Shown: piece by piece, positions 1 to 11,700 of the stretch
Numbering within the stretch: position 1 is the first letter of the stretch
How the letters are laid out: the number at the start of each line of letters is the position of its first letter
Assembly: GCA_935421135.1 (NCBI GenBank)
Contig: OW285194.1
Coordinates: 7,424,376-7,488,375 of the forward strand
Reading direction: 5' to 3'
Length of the DNA stretch: 64,000 bases
Source of the DNA: Bugulina stolonifera
Taxonomy: Eukaryota; Bryozoa; Gymnolaemata; Cheilostomatida; Bugulidae
Made by a program: the position numbers and the translations under genes
The notes under the pieces: generated by a model
Told to the model about the DNA's origin: nothing
Seen by the model: only the letters and a program-made list of their open reading frames with translations
The model's database searches: none

Positions 1-2
1 TA

Positions 3-518
3 GCTAGAACTGGCAGATCAGTAGAGGAAGCTGTTTACTGGTACAACAACAGTCCTTTGTCAAATAAAGTCGTTCCTGCTGAGACTTTGTACAGATACAG
101 ACCTAGATTATGGGGTGAGAAAACTGTTGCTGGCCAGAAGATCATTAACTCTGGCTTTAGAGAAGGTGATGTTGTATATGTGAAGCCACCAAACAGACGC
201 TGCACATCTGTGTGGAAACCTGGCAGAGTGACTAAAATAGTGTCACATCACACTGTAGAAGTGGATGGAATAAACAGACACATAGCTGACTTGAGATATG
301 GCTGGCAACCGGATTCTGGTGATGGAAGATTGGCAAGTGACGAAGAGCACAAGTCAAGTGGAGTAGAAGTAGAATGGCTTCAAGATATGAATGGCATTGA
401 CAACCAAATGAATGATGGTGAACCAATAGAAGACTCAGATGAGGATGAAACTAATATGCGGAGATCCACCAGAGAGATAAAGCTACCAGAACGTTATGGC
501 ACTTACTACACTCATTGA
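3..518 (+). CDS. LTR retrotransposon polyprotein, integrase C-terminal end (partial)
   Basis: Open frame entering from the left edge and ending at TGA near 518, about 171 residues. It contains VYWYNNSP, a basic/aromatic stretch RRCTSVWKPGRVTKI, and then a block ending in INRHIADLR. That is the usual C-terminal tail of Ty3/Gypsy-type integrases, which follows the catalytic core and helps bind DNA or chromatin. The end is acidic and then RRSTREIKLPERYG, a common last stretch of such polyproteins. A purine-rich tract and a putative 3' LTR follow directly. Protease, reverse transcriptase and the integrase core would lie left of the window. The frame has no internal stop here, so the copy may be recent. 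Class assignment is by motif only. Confidence 0.75.
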   Translation, partial: ARTGRSVEEAVYWYNNSPLSNKVVPAETLYRYRPRLWGEKTVAGQKIINSGFREGDVVYVKPPNRRCTSVWKPGRVTKIVSHHTVEVDGINRHIADLRYGWQPDSGDGRLASDEEHKSSGVEVEWLQDMNGIDNQMNDGEPIEDSDEDETNMRRSTREIKLPERYGTYYTH

Positions 519-548
519 CTTTGATGTGATCTTGAGATCATGGGGGAA

Positions 549-970
549 TGTGATGACTCTGTTATTGTTACAAGTTTGTGTCTAGTTGTGGTTCATTGTT
601 TGTGTTGACATTATAAGCTGTGTTGATATATAAACTTGATGATGACGCTTGAGTTAATTTGGGCTGCCTATGATTGATAGGCAGCACATAGCAGTTTCAT
701 CATGTTATACACTTTACAATCATGTTGTTGTTTGCAAACAAGTGATGACGCATCATAGACTGAATTTAGCAGCATTTTATGATTCATATTTTGACGTAAA
801 CATATTGTAATATTTTGCTGCCTGCTATATAAGCTGGCTTTGAGAACACAATAAATCAGAAGTCAAGTGAGAATAATCAGTGTAGTAACTGGACTGAGTA
901 AACAGAGCACATATACTTTATAGTACTCCTTGATCCGCATTTTGCCTCTCTAACCAAGATGGTAGCTACA
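549..970 (+). mobile_element. Putative 3' LTR of the Gypsy-like retrotransposon
   Basis: A G-rich tract (TGGGGGAA, 541-548) that could prime plus-strand synthesis is followed at 549 by TGTGATGAC. The proposed end is GGTAGCTACA at 970, giving TGT...ACA borders over 422 bp. Inside are a TATA-like CTATATAA (826-833) and AATAAA (850-855) in the order expected for U3-R. The 5' LTR is outside the window, so the borders and target duplication are not confirmed. The LTR ends 32 bp before the next acyl-CoA synthetase exon, so the insertion is intronic and spares the acceptor. Confidence 0.55.
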
Positions 971-1002
971 TCATCCAAACCACTTAATTTGTAATATTGC
1001 AG

Positions 1003-4000
1003 TCGCTCCTGACCGTGAATCCATGTATGGATGAGATGGTGAGTTTTGGAATGATTTCCTTAACTCTAGCAGGAAAAATATCTAAACTGGTTCTGAGTAT
1101 GGAAATAAAACCTTCAAATATTCAAGACGCTACTAAAGCATGTGCAGAGGTTCTTCTCACAGAAAAGTGAGTTTTGTCACATTTACACAACATATAAGTT
1201 TAAGTTTAAATGTGATGCTAGCCCATTATTTTCAGGACGCATTATGTTGATGCCTATAGCCTCAATAGGAGAGGCAAACAGTTAGAGAAACTTAAACATG
1301 GGAAAAAAGCCTAAAAAGTTTGAGTCGTCCTACTGAGCATGTGGTCTAGCCGAACGTATAGAAGAAAGAGAAGTCAAGTCTCATTTTCTCAAAACTCGAA
1401 AAGCATTCGCTACATTATAACATATATGAAGCCTCTTGTCGCGTACTCAGTGGAGTTAATGCCTCGTCTAGACCACAGATGGTAAAAGTACTCTCTTTTT
1501 GCAGACTGTCAACTACTTTTGGCTCATTACGTTGACCTATATTTTTGTAGCCCAAGTGTTCGTCAACGTTCAGGCGATTTTGTTGAGAGAACCAAGACGA
1601 AAATTAATTACTATGCGCATCGTTTACTGGATAAACTTGGTATATAGGAACTTTGTCATAAGTGGACATTCCATTATGCAACTCCATCAAATTTCATTAT
1701 ACAATGTATTTGCATTACTACTCTATTAGTGCATATGTGAGGCTGTTTTAATACTACAGCATTGTGCTCTAACATCACAGTTACAGAACACTCCAACATT
1801 AACTTAAAATATTTTTTAGTAAGCTATAGACTTGTACTACATGTATTTCATGAACGCTAACGAAAAATATCCTTTTACAGAATTGACTCTATTTTAATGG
1901 GTGGGCACCTCACCCAGTTGATAGCTCACCATGTGAGAGATAGTGGTACTAAAGCTACACACATAAAATTTGTTGGCTATGGTGGACAGGTCACTACTAG
2001 GCAGTTTAAGGAGAATATTCAGTCCCTACTTGGAGGAACTCCTGTTGTAAGTACACGTCATTCTGTCACAAACATCGGCAGGCACACCTTTAATTCTATA
2101 CTAATTCAACTTACAAAATGTGCAAAGAGTAGCAATGTAGTATAAGGATGCTAATTTTTAAAATTTTTATTTTCCAAATTTATGCAATTTTATTGATGTA
2201 CCACCATATACGCTGTGTTGTGTTACGCTAAATACAGCATTTAAAACAATGCCTCACATTTTCATCGGGAATTTAAATTTGATGGAAATACATGTATGAT
2301 AAGCATGACACAATTGCCAGAATGTATAAAACTCAATATTGGAAAGATATGAAGTAAAACGGTATACCAATGTAGGTAGACACTCATATAATACAATGTA
2401 CATGTAAGTATTCTTACTACTAAGATATTTCCCATTAAAAGTCACTTACTCCTTCTACTGTCTACAGTTGGCACACAGTCATGTTTAGCACTGAGGGATA
2501 AATATTATTCACAATTTTTCTAAAGAGCAAAATTACAATGCACCCACTGTACATTTACAAGTATGATTTTGCACATTTTCTCGCTCACAGGACTTGTATG
2601 GGATGTCAGAACAGCTATGCATATGTCACACTAGCTTTGACGTAACTCCACGTGGGGAAAATTCAAGGATGAATGGTCATTTCTTCAACAAGTATAACAC
2701 TGAGGTACACAATGCATGTCACTGTTAGTTGACACATTGCACTTTTATCTTCACAATCATGTATATAATATTTTGTCCATGTTAACGGATCAATATCAGA
2801 TTCTGCTTGCTTACACATGTACAATATCAACATTACATAATGATATTTTAATTTAATTAATTACTGAAATAGCAAAGAGGAGTAGTGCCATAGTTAAACT
2901 GGAGTTGTTGTAGCACTAATATGTTGTTGTAGCAATAATATGTCATAGGCCGCCAAATCGTCTCTCATTCAGGCCTTGAAATATTCTTAAATAACATTTG
3001 ATGCTAGACTTTGAAGATTCCCGATTAACGTACAGCAAATACACACACAATACATCTATCTGTGCAGTTGAAAAATGGAATTGCTATGGGTAAAATATGA
3101 AATACACTTTCTTATGAAACAATACAGAAAAAATCCCTCATTGTTCCGATGTTGGTTTACCAGGTTCGTTTAGTTGATGAAAACAACCAAGTTGTGGATA
3201 TAGGCCAAGATGGTGAGCTTCAGGTCAAGAGTTTTAGTACGTTCAAGGAGTACAAGGGAATGGAGGAGAAAACTAAAGCTGCATTCACTGAGGATGGTTT
3301 CTTCAAAACAGGGTAATGTTATTGTTTCAATTAGCTGCTTTGATGATGTACTAATTTTCTGTCGGGTCTGAAATATCTAGTATCAATATCACTTAGCCTA
3401 GGCTATAGTTTTACTTTTCTGTACTAAAAGCCTCTGAGAGCTGATTTAATACATGAAACTACAGAGCAAATGCTAGATAGCGAACTGGATGCAAAATAAT
3501 TGATCAGCATGTATGACTATTGCCTTGGTATGCTGTTGCCTGACCCTGTTTAATGTTTCAGAGATGTTGCTGTTATGCAAGCAGATGGCTCTATTCATAT
3601 TAAAGGTAGATCAGTGGAAGCAATGAGGTTCAATATATTAGGAAAGGTCGTCTACCCTGGACCAATAGAAGAAGTTATGGCTGGATATCCAGGGGTGAAG
3701 AACATATCGGTATGATTCATTTACTTTTTTGTACTTTGTAACATCCTGTCTGTGATAGAATACTACCCAAATGCCATTATACAACGCATAACCAGCTATA
3801 TTTTATTGTAAAATACATGATACTAGCAATAATTTTAGTTTTTTACATTAATAGTACGCAACTCGCAATAATACAATGACATTTCAGGTTTCTATAGCTG
3901 GAACTAATGATGCATATGGAGATGAAGTTACCTACTGTATTGTGTAAGTACGCAAATAATTCAGTGAAACTAAACTTGTTTTATTTGATACGGCATTGGA

Positions 4001-5702
4001 AAAACCATTCACGTAAATTTATGATCAAATTGTCGACTTTCGGGCAAATGTTATTCCAAGGTGTAATTAACAGGGCCTATTTGTTAACAGAGAAAAAATT
4101 TTTCTTTTAGTTTATTCGAAGGAGTAGAGCAACCAGCTGAAGAGGATTTAGTAGAATTTCTGAAGAGCAATGGGGTGAGTAGACGTACCTCTCACACCCC
4201 ACAGAAAAATCATGGGTATTTTATGGTATGGCAACGTGAGCCATTGCTAACTAGTGCAAGATCAGCTGAGACTGTGGGTGTCAAAGAATCTATGCCCTGC
4301 ATGGCATAACATGCATTCCACCACAGAGTTTACAAATAAATTGTACATGTATGTCCCCAGTATACCTGAGCAAACTGAAATAGTAATAAAGAGTATTTTG
4401 AGTATGTGAGGTTTGGGCAAAATCTTGTGAAATCAAGAAAATAATATACATTGGAAATTATTGGACATACATGTGTAACCTTTGTGGAGAAAGCTGTCAA
4501 TTAGTATGTAAGGTATAATATGCCAATCTCTTGTTCCAGAAACCTAAATTTATAGATTGACTAATTTTGTTCTGTCTAAGTATTATTTCATAGTTGTACT
4601 TATACTTATAAAGTAGAATACATTGACCAATAAATACATTTCTACAAGTTTATTATGAAATCTAACATTATACAGGTTGATAAGCATCAGATGCCAGCAA
4701 GAATTTTATACTTTGACAGACTTCCACCAACTCCTAACAACAGAAAGGTAAGAGTGTCTGAGTAAATTACATTCTCCAAAATATAACTTGATTTTGGAAA
4801 ATGTTGGTGGGAGCACCGCAATTTAAACTGTCAAAAGAATTACTTTGGTTTCATTTGCGAACACTTCTAGTGCAAATTTTAGTATTCAACATTAGTTTCT
4901 GTGGCTTAATCGATTATAATTTCAACCTTTAGACAGCAAAATAAAAAAATATCATAATACTAGGTATTCAAAAATCTTGATCAACAAGGTTTGTTGTCAG
5001 TATGACTCTATAACACTGAGCATAGCAGGGCAAAGTAGAGGTCATCTAGCGTAGTGTTGTATTAATTTGTTGACCTCAAGTTCAGACTACACACACTCCT
5101 ACAGCTGTGAACAGTAAGCTTTTAAACTTGTCATCAGCTGCTTTTGCTATGAAACAGGCATTAAGGTTATGTAACTGGGGTTCTCAAAAATAAATTCCTT
5201 TTAATACTATATAGGCATTACTACCTGGAAAGGCATCAGAAAAAAATTGGGAAGGTCTAAGAAATATTTTTCAAGTTATGGCCCATAGTAATTTTAGGGT
5301 ACGTTTACTACAGCTCCAATTTTATGAATGAAATGGCTAGACAGGGAACTCCGTCGTGAAGGCATGACACAATGTTACAGATGCAGAAGAATAATCAATC
5401 TCATTGACATAGTACTACATGGTAGTAGTATAGTCAGTGCAGATCTGCACAGACACCCGGTCATTTCCGCGTCTTATTAGCCCTAGATCCAAAAACTCCC
5501 CGGGCGGACGACCACCCCACCCGTCCTCTCGCCCCCTCCCTTTCCCTAAACCTCACTCTATGTGCAAAGCCCTAGAACCTACCCCCCGATCGCGGGTGGG
5601 GTTTCAAAAACCTCATCGGCTGTTCCGTAGAACCCAGTCTAAAGAGCAAACCCCTCGCCCGGTCCCACGGCTCGGGCGAGGGGGCGCGCGCGTACGCGCG
5701 CG

Positions 5703-5733
<31 letters not shown>

Positions 5734-8700
5734 CCCCGCGAACCCCACCCGTCCTCCCTCCACCCGTCCCCGCCCCTCCCCACCCCTCCCCACCCCAAAC
5801 CCCTCCGCCTCGCCCTCCGCCTCGCGGCGGTTCTCGTTTGCGAGTCCAGCCGTGGCCCCACGCCGCCCTCCCCCCCGCCCATCCCCCGCCCCTCCCCCGC
5901 TCTCCCGCCCCAACGACCCGTCGCGGCCCTCGCGGGCGGACCGTCGGCTGGAGTAGGGTGAAGCGAAGGAAAATACGGGTTAGAGTAATGATATCCGGCT
6001 ATGAAAAACGTGAGCGAGGGTAATGGTACACGAATTTGTTTTAAATTTCAATACGTTTGAGAGTAATAGTACGGTGAAGCGAAGAAAAATACGGGTTGGA
6101 GTAATGATAGGGTACGCCCGTGCGGAGTGCCCGTGCAGAGTTTACGACGCTGACTATACTACTATAAGAAACTTACCGAGTGGTGGTGGTGGTGCTTCCG
6201 GATGATTTCTTCGCCGGGGACTGTTGAGACTGAACTGGTCGGGGTGACACCGCACTCGCGCGCTCCTCCGTTCGAGCGCCCCCGGACCTCCGATGAAAGA
6301 CTCGCGCCTTAACCCTCGTTTCCCCCGGACCCTCCCCTAGGGAAATCGCCCGTCCCCGTGACGAGCGGCGAGGGAAAGTGAAGGCGGTGGCTCTTTCGCG
6401 CTTCAAACCGTAGACTTCGCGAGGTGGTTCGCCGGCGACATCCTCGCTCGGAGGGGTAGAAATAGATAAATGGAATAAATGGATGGCTGTCTTCTCATCA
6501 TCATCATCATCATCATCATCATCAACATCATCATCATCCTACAAATAGACCCGCCTCCACGATGATGTCGTTGACTCCCCACCAATTTCTTCGACCACCG
6601 CGTCCACTTTCCCCCGGGTAGCAAACTCCGATAGGGAGAGAGCGCATTGTGCGCGTGCGATGTCACCCCCCACCGACGAATGAAGACGATAGAAGAAATG
6701 TGAACTGATAAGGGGTGAGTATGAGTGGAAGTTGCGCTAGTACCGTCTACCCGTTTGGTTTGGCGAGGTAAATGGTTTTTAATGTATTAGCTAGTGTTTT
6801 ATTGCTCGGTTTTAAGGTTACAACCGGTAAACCCTCCGTTTTGAGGACGGAGACCCCTTACAATAGAGAGTGAATGTGAAGAAAAATATACGGGTATATG
6901 TACAAGGGTTATGTTGCACTGTTCGTTTACTCTCCAATTTATCGAATGAAGTAGTCTCATCTCCGAGAAATCAGTACTAGCATTCTATAGGACTCGTACT
7001 CACCCCGTCTTCTGCAACCTTCCGCTTACCATAGAGGTAGGTGAGTCCGGTCTTTAGCTGGGTGTAGCTATACGTTTGGTTTCCTCTTCTGATAAATTTT
7101 TATCTTTTCGGATGAGCGCATCTATACTACGAGCACTCAGGGCCATGTAAGCGCTATCCGTGTCCATTTCTACGTACTCAAACTCCTCTCTGCTGACGAA
7201 TCTGTGAAAATAAAATGGACGGGTTGGAGGGTGCTGACACCGAAGAATAAATAGAGAAGGATTTGATAAAATCTTTGTGTAGTCTAGTTCTACTCATCTA
7301 TCCATATGTGTACACATGTTAAAATACCTTTATATAATAGTTCAAACACAATTGAATGAATAAAAGACACATATCTAAAGGAGTATGTCATAGCTATTAT
7401 TAGCAAGAAAAGACTGTGTGCATGTGTTAAGTCAGCATACATAATACATTAAATAAGCTTTTCACAATAGTAGCAATAGAATAAATAAAAGGTTGTATGC
7501 ATGTGTTAAGTCAGCATTATGTAATTCATTAAATAAACTTTTCACAATAGTAGCAATAGAATATATAAAAGGTTGTATGCATGTGTTAAGTCAGCATTAT
7601 GTAATACATTAAATAAACTTTTTACAATACTAGCAATAGAATGAATAAATGTGTACACATGTTAAAATACCATTATATAATAGTTCAAACACAATTGAAT
7701 GAATAAAAGACACATATCTAAAGGAGTATGTCATAGCTATTATTAGCAAGAAAAGACTGTGTGCATGTGTTAAGTCAGCATACATAATACAATAAATAAG
7801 CTTTTCACAATAGTAGCAATAGAATAAATAAAAGGTTGCATGCATGTGTTAAGTCAGCATTATGTAATTCATTAAATAAACTTTTCACAATAGTAGCAAT
7901 AGAATATATAAAAGGTTGTATGCATGTGTTAAGTCAGCATTATGTAATACATTAAATAAACTTTTTACAATACTAGCAATAGAATGAATAAATGTGTACA
8001 CATGTTAAAATACCTTTATATAATAATTTAAACACAATTGAAAGAATAGACTGTGTGCATGTGTTAAGTCAGCATATATAATAGATTAAATAAGCTTTTC
8101 ACAATAGTAGCAATAGAATAAATAAAAGGTTGTGTGCATGTGTTAAGTCAGCATTATGTAATTCATTAAATAAACTTTTCACAATAGTAGCAATAGAATA
8201 AATAAAAGATTGTGTACACATGTTGAAATACCTTTATATAATAGATTAAATAAGCTTTTCACATACCTATTATTAGCAAGAAAAGGCTGTGTGCATGTGT
8301 TAAGTCAGCATATATAATAGATTAAATAAGCTTTTCACAATAGTAGCAATAGAATAAATAAAAGGTTGTGTGCATGTGTTAAGTCAGCATTATGTAATTC
8401 ATTAAATAAACTTTTCACAATAGTAGCAATAGAATAAATAAAAGATTGTGTACACATGTTAAAATACCTTTATATAATAATTTAAACACAATTGAAAGAA
8501 TAGGCTGTGTGCATGTGTTAAGTCAGCATATATAATAGATTAAATAAGCTTTTCAATAGTAGGTAGGTGTCACTGTTTTAGTCTCCCTATAATAAATATA
8601 AAGTAGCAGGATGTAAGTAATTTTTTAGCTTGATAGCATTATATACAATAAACACTTCACAATTGCTGCCAATTACCCTATTTAGCACTAACCTTATGTT

Positions 8701-11700
8701 CTACTTGTTGAAATCTCTGATCAGGTGCTGACTAGTAGGTAGCTGTCTCTGTTTTAGTCTCACTCTGTTGACTAGAGGCTGATTGTACATACTGCTAGAG
8801 TGAGAAACTCATACCTTAAATAGTAGTATTCAGTAGGCGGAGTCTAACATTTTCCCCACCCTTTGCAATACCACCCCGATGCAGCCCGATGTGAATCCGA
8901 AGCCTCCCGATGCACCCCGATGCGAATCCGAAGCCTCCCGATGCACCCCGATGTGAATCCGAAGCCTCCCGATGCACCCCGATGCGAATCCGAAGCCTCC
9001 CGATGCACCCCGATGCAAATCCGAAGCCTCCCGATGCACCCCGATGTGAATCCGAAGCTTCCCGATGCACCCCGATGCGAATCCGAAGCCTCCCGATGTG
9101 AATCCGAAGCCTCCCGATGCACCCCGATGTGAATCCGAAGCTTCCCGATGCATCCCGATGCACACCGATGTGATTTGACACATCGGGGTGCATCGGGATG
9201 CATCGGGAGGCTTCGGATTCACATCGGGGTGCATCGGGAGGCTTCGGATTCGCATCGGGGTGCATCGGGAAGCTTCGGATTCACATCGGGGTGCATCGGG
9301 AGGCTTCGGATTCGCATCGGGGTGCATCGGGAGGCTTCGGATTCACATCGGGGTGCATCGGGAGGCTTCGGATTCACATCGGGGTGCATCGGGAGGCTTC
9401 GGATTCGCATCGGGGTGCATCGGGAGGCTTCGGATTCACATCGGGGTGCATCGGGAGGCTTCGGATTCGCATCGGGGTGCATCGGGAGGCTTCGGATTCA
9501 CATCGGGGTGCATCGGGAGGCTTCGGATTCACATCGGGGTGGTATTGCAAAGGGTGGGGAAATGGTTAGACTCCGCCTACTGAATACTACTATTTAAGGT
9601 ATGAGTTTCTCACTCTAGCAGTATGTACAATCAGCCTCTAGTCAACAGAGTGAGACTAAAACAGAGACAGCTACCTACTAGTCAGTGCCTAATCAGAGAT
9701 TTCAACAAGTAGAACATAAGGTTAGTGCTAAATAGGGTAATTGGCAGCAATTGTGAAGTGTTTATTGTATATAATGCTATCAAGCTAAAAAATTACTTAC
9801 ACCCTGCTACATTATATTTATTATAGGGAGACTAAAACAGTGACACCTACCTACTATTGAAAAGCTTATTTAATCTATTATATATGCTGACTTAACACAT
9901 GCACACAGCCTATTCTTTCAATTGTGTTTAAATTATTATATAAAGGTATTTTAACATGTGTACACAATCTTTTATTTATTCTATTGCTACTATTGTGAAA
10001 AGCTTATTTAATCTATTATATATGCTGACTTAACACATGCACACAGCCTGTTCTTGCTAATAATAGGTATGTGAAAAGCTTATTTAATGAATTACATAAT
10101 GCTGACTTAACACATGCACACAACCTTTTATTTATTCTATTGCTACTATTGTGAAAAGCTTATTTAATTTATTATATATGCTGACTTAACACATGCACAC
10201 AGCCTTTTCTTGCTAATAATAGGTATGTGAAAAGCTTATTTAATCTATTATATAAAGGTATTTCAACATGTGTACACAATCTTTTATTTATTCTATTGCT
10301 ACTATTGTGAAAAGTTTATTTAATGAATTACATAATGCTGACTTAACACATGCACACAACCTTTTATTTATTCTATTGCTACTATTGTGAAAAGCTTATT
10401 TAATCTATTATATATGCTGACTTAACACATGCACACAGCCTTTTCTTGCTAATAATAGGTATGTGAAAAGCTTATTTAATCTATTATATATGCTGACTTA
10501 ACACATGCACACAGCCTATTCTTTCAACTGTGTTTAAATTATTATATAAAGGTATTTTATGTGAAAAGCTTATTTAATCTATTATATATGCTGGTTTAAC
10601 ACATGCACACAGCCTATTCTTTCAATTGTGTTTAAATTATTATATAAAGGTATTTTAACATGTGTACACACTCTTTTATTTATTCTATAGCTACTATTGT
10701 GAAAAGTTTATTTAATGAATTACATAATGCTGACTTAACACATGCACACAACCTTTTATTTATTCTATTGCTACTATTGTGAAAAGTTTATTTAATGTAT
10801 TATATCTTATGCTGACTTTGTGAAAAGTTTATTTAATGTATTATATATGCTGACTTAACACATGCACACAGCCTTTTCTTGCTAATAATAGGTATGTCAT
10901 ACTCCTTTACATATGTGCCTTTTATTCATTCAATTGTGTTTAAATTATTATATAATGGTATTTTAACATGTGTACACAATCTTTTATTTATTCTATTGCT
11001 ACTATTGTGAAAAGTTTATTTAATGAATTACATAATGCTGACTTAACACATGCACACAACCTTTTATTTATTCTATTGCTACTATTGTGAAAAGCTTATT
11101 TAATCTATTATATATGCTGACTTAACACATGCACACAGCCTTTTCTTGCTAATAATAGGTATGTCATACTCCTTTACATATGTGCCTTTTATTCATTCAA
11201 TTGTGTTTAAATTATTATATAATGGTATTTTAACATGTGTACACATTTATTCATTCTATTGCTACTATTGTGAAAAGTTTATTTAATGAATTACATAATG
11301 CTGACTTAACACATGCATACAACCTTTTATATATTCTATTGCTACTATTGTGAAAAGTTTATTTGATGAATTACATAATGCTGACTTAACACATGCATAC
11401 AACCTTTTATTTATTCTATTGCTACTATTGTGAAAAGCTTATTTAATGTATTATGTATGCTGACTTAACACATGCACACAGTCTTTTCTTGCTAATAATA
11501 GCTATGACATACTCCTTTAGATATGTGTCTTTTATTCATTCAATTGTGTTTGAACTATTATATAAAGGTATTTTAACATGTGTACACATATGGATAGATG
11601 AGTAGAACTAGACTACACAAAGATTTTATCAAATCCTTCTCTATTTATTCTTCGGTGTCAGCACCCTCCAACCCGTCCATTTTATTTTCACAGATTCGTC

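Larger units (their letters stand above)
5424..9173. repeat. Left inverted arm of the palindromic element
   Basis: Reverse-complement partner of 9179-13447. Point differences are visible, for example near 6150 (TGACTATAC against TGATTATAC on the other arm) and near 6760, so the arms are similar but not copied artificially. Confidence 0.85.

Noticed and set aside
5437..5961. Long Pro/Arg-rich open frames in the GC-rich arm ends (also 12934-13434 and frames on the other strand)
   Set aside because: They overlap in several frames, follow extreme base composition including a poly-C run, and change length between the two arms. No domain.
8870..9547. CRISPR-like array
   Set aside because: Units are contiguous with no unique spacers, orientation flips in the middle, and the context is animal DNA.
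8816..9597. Open frames of 63-165 codons on both strands with repeated MHPDANPKPPD-like text
   Set aside because: Produced by a 31-bp tandem repeat without stops in any phase; no start or splice context.
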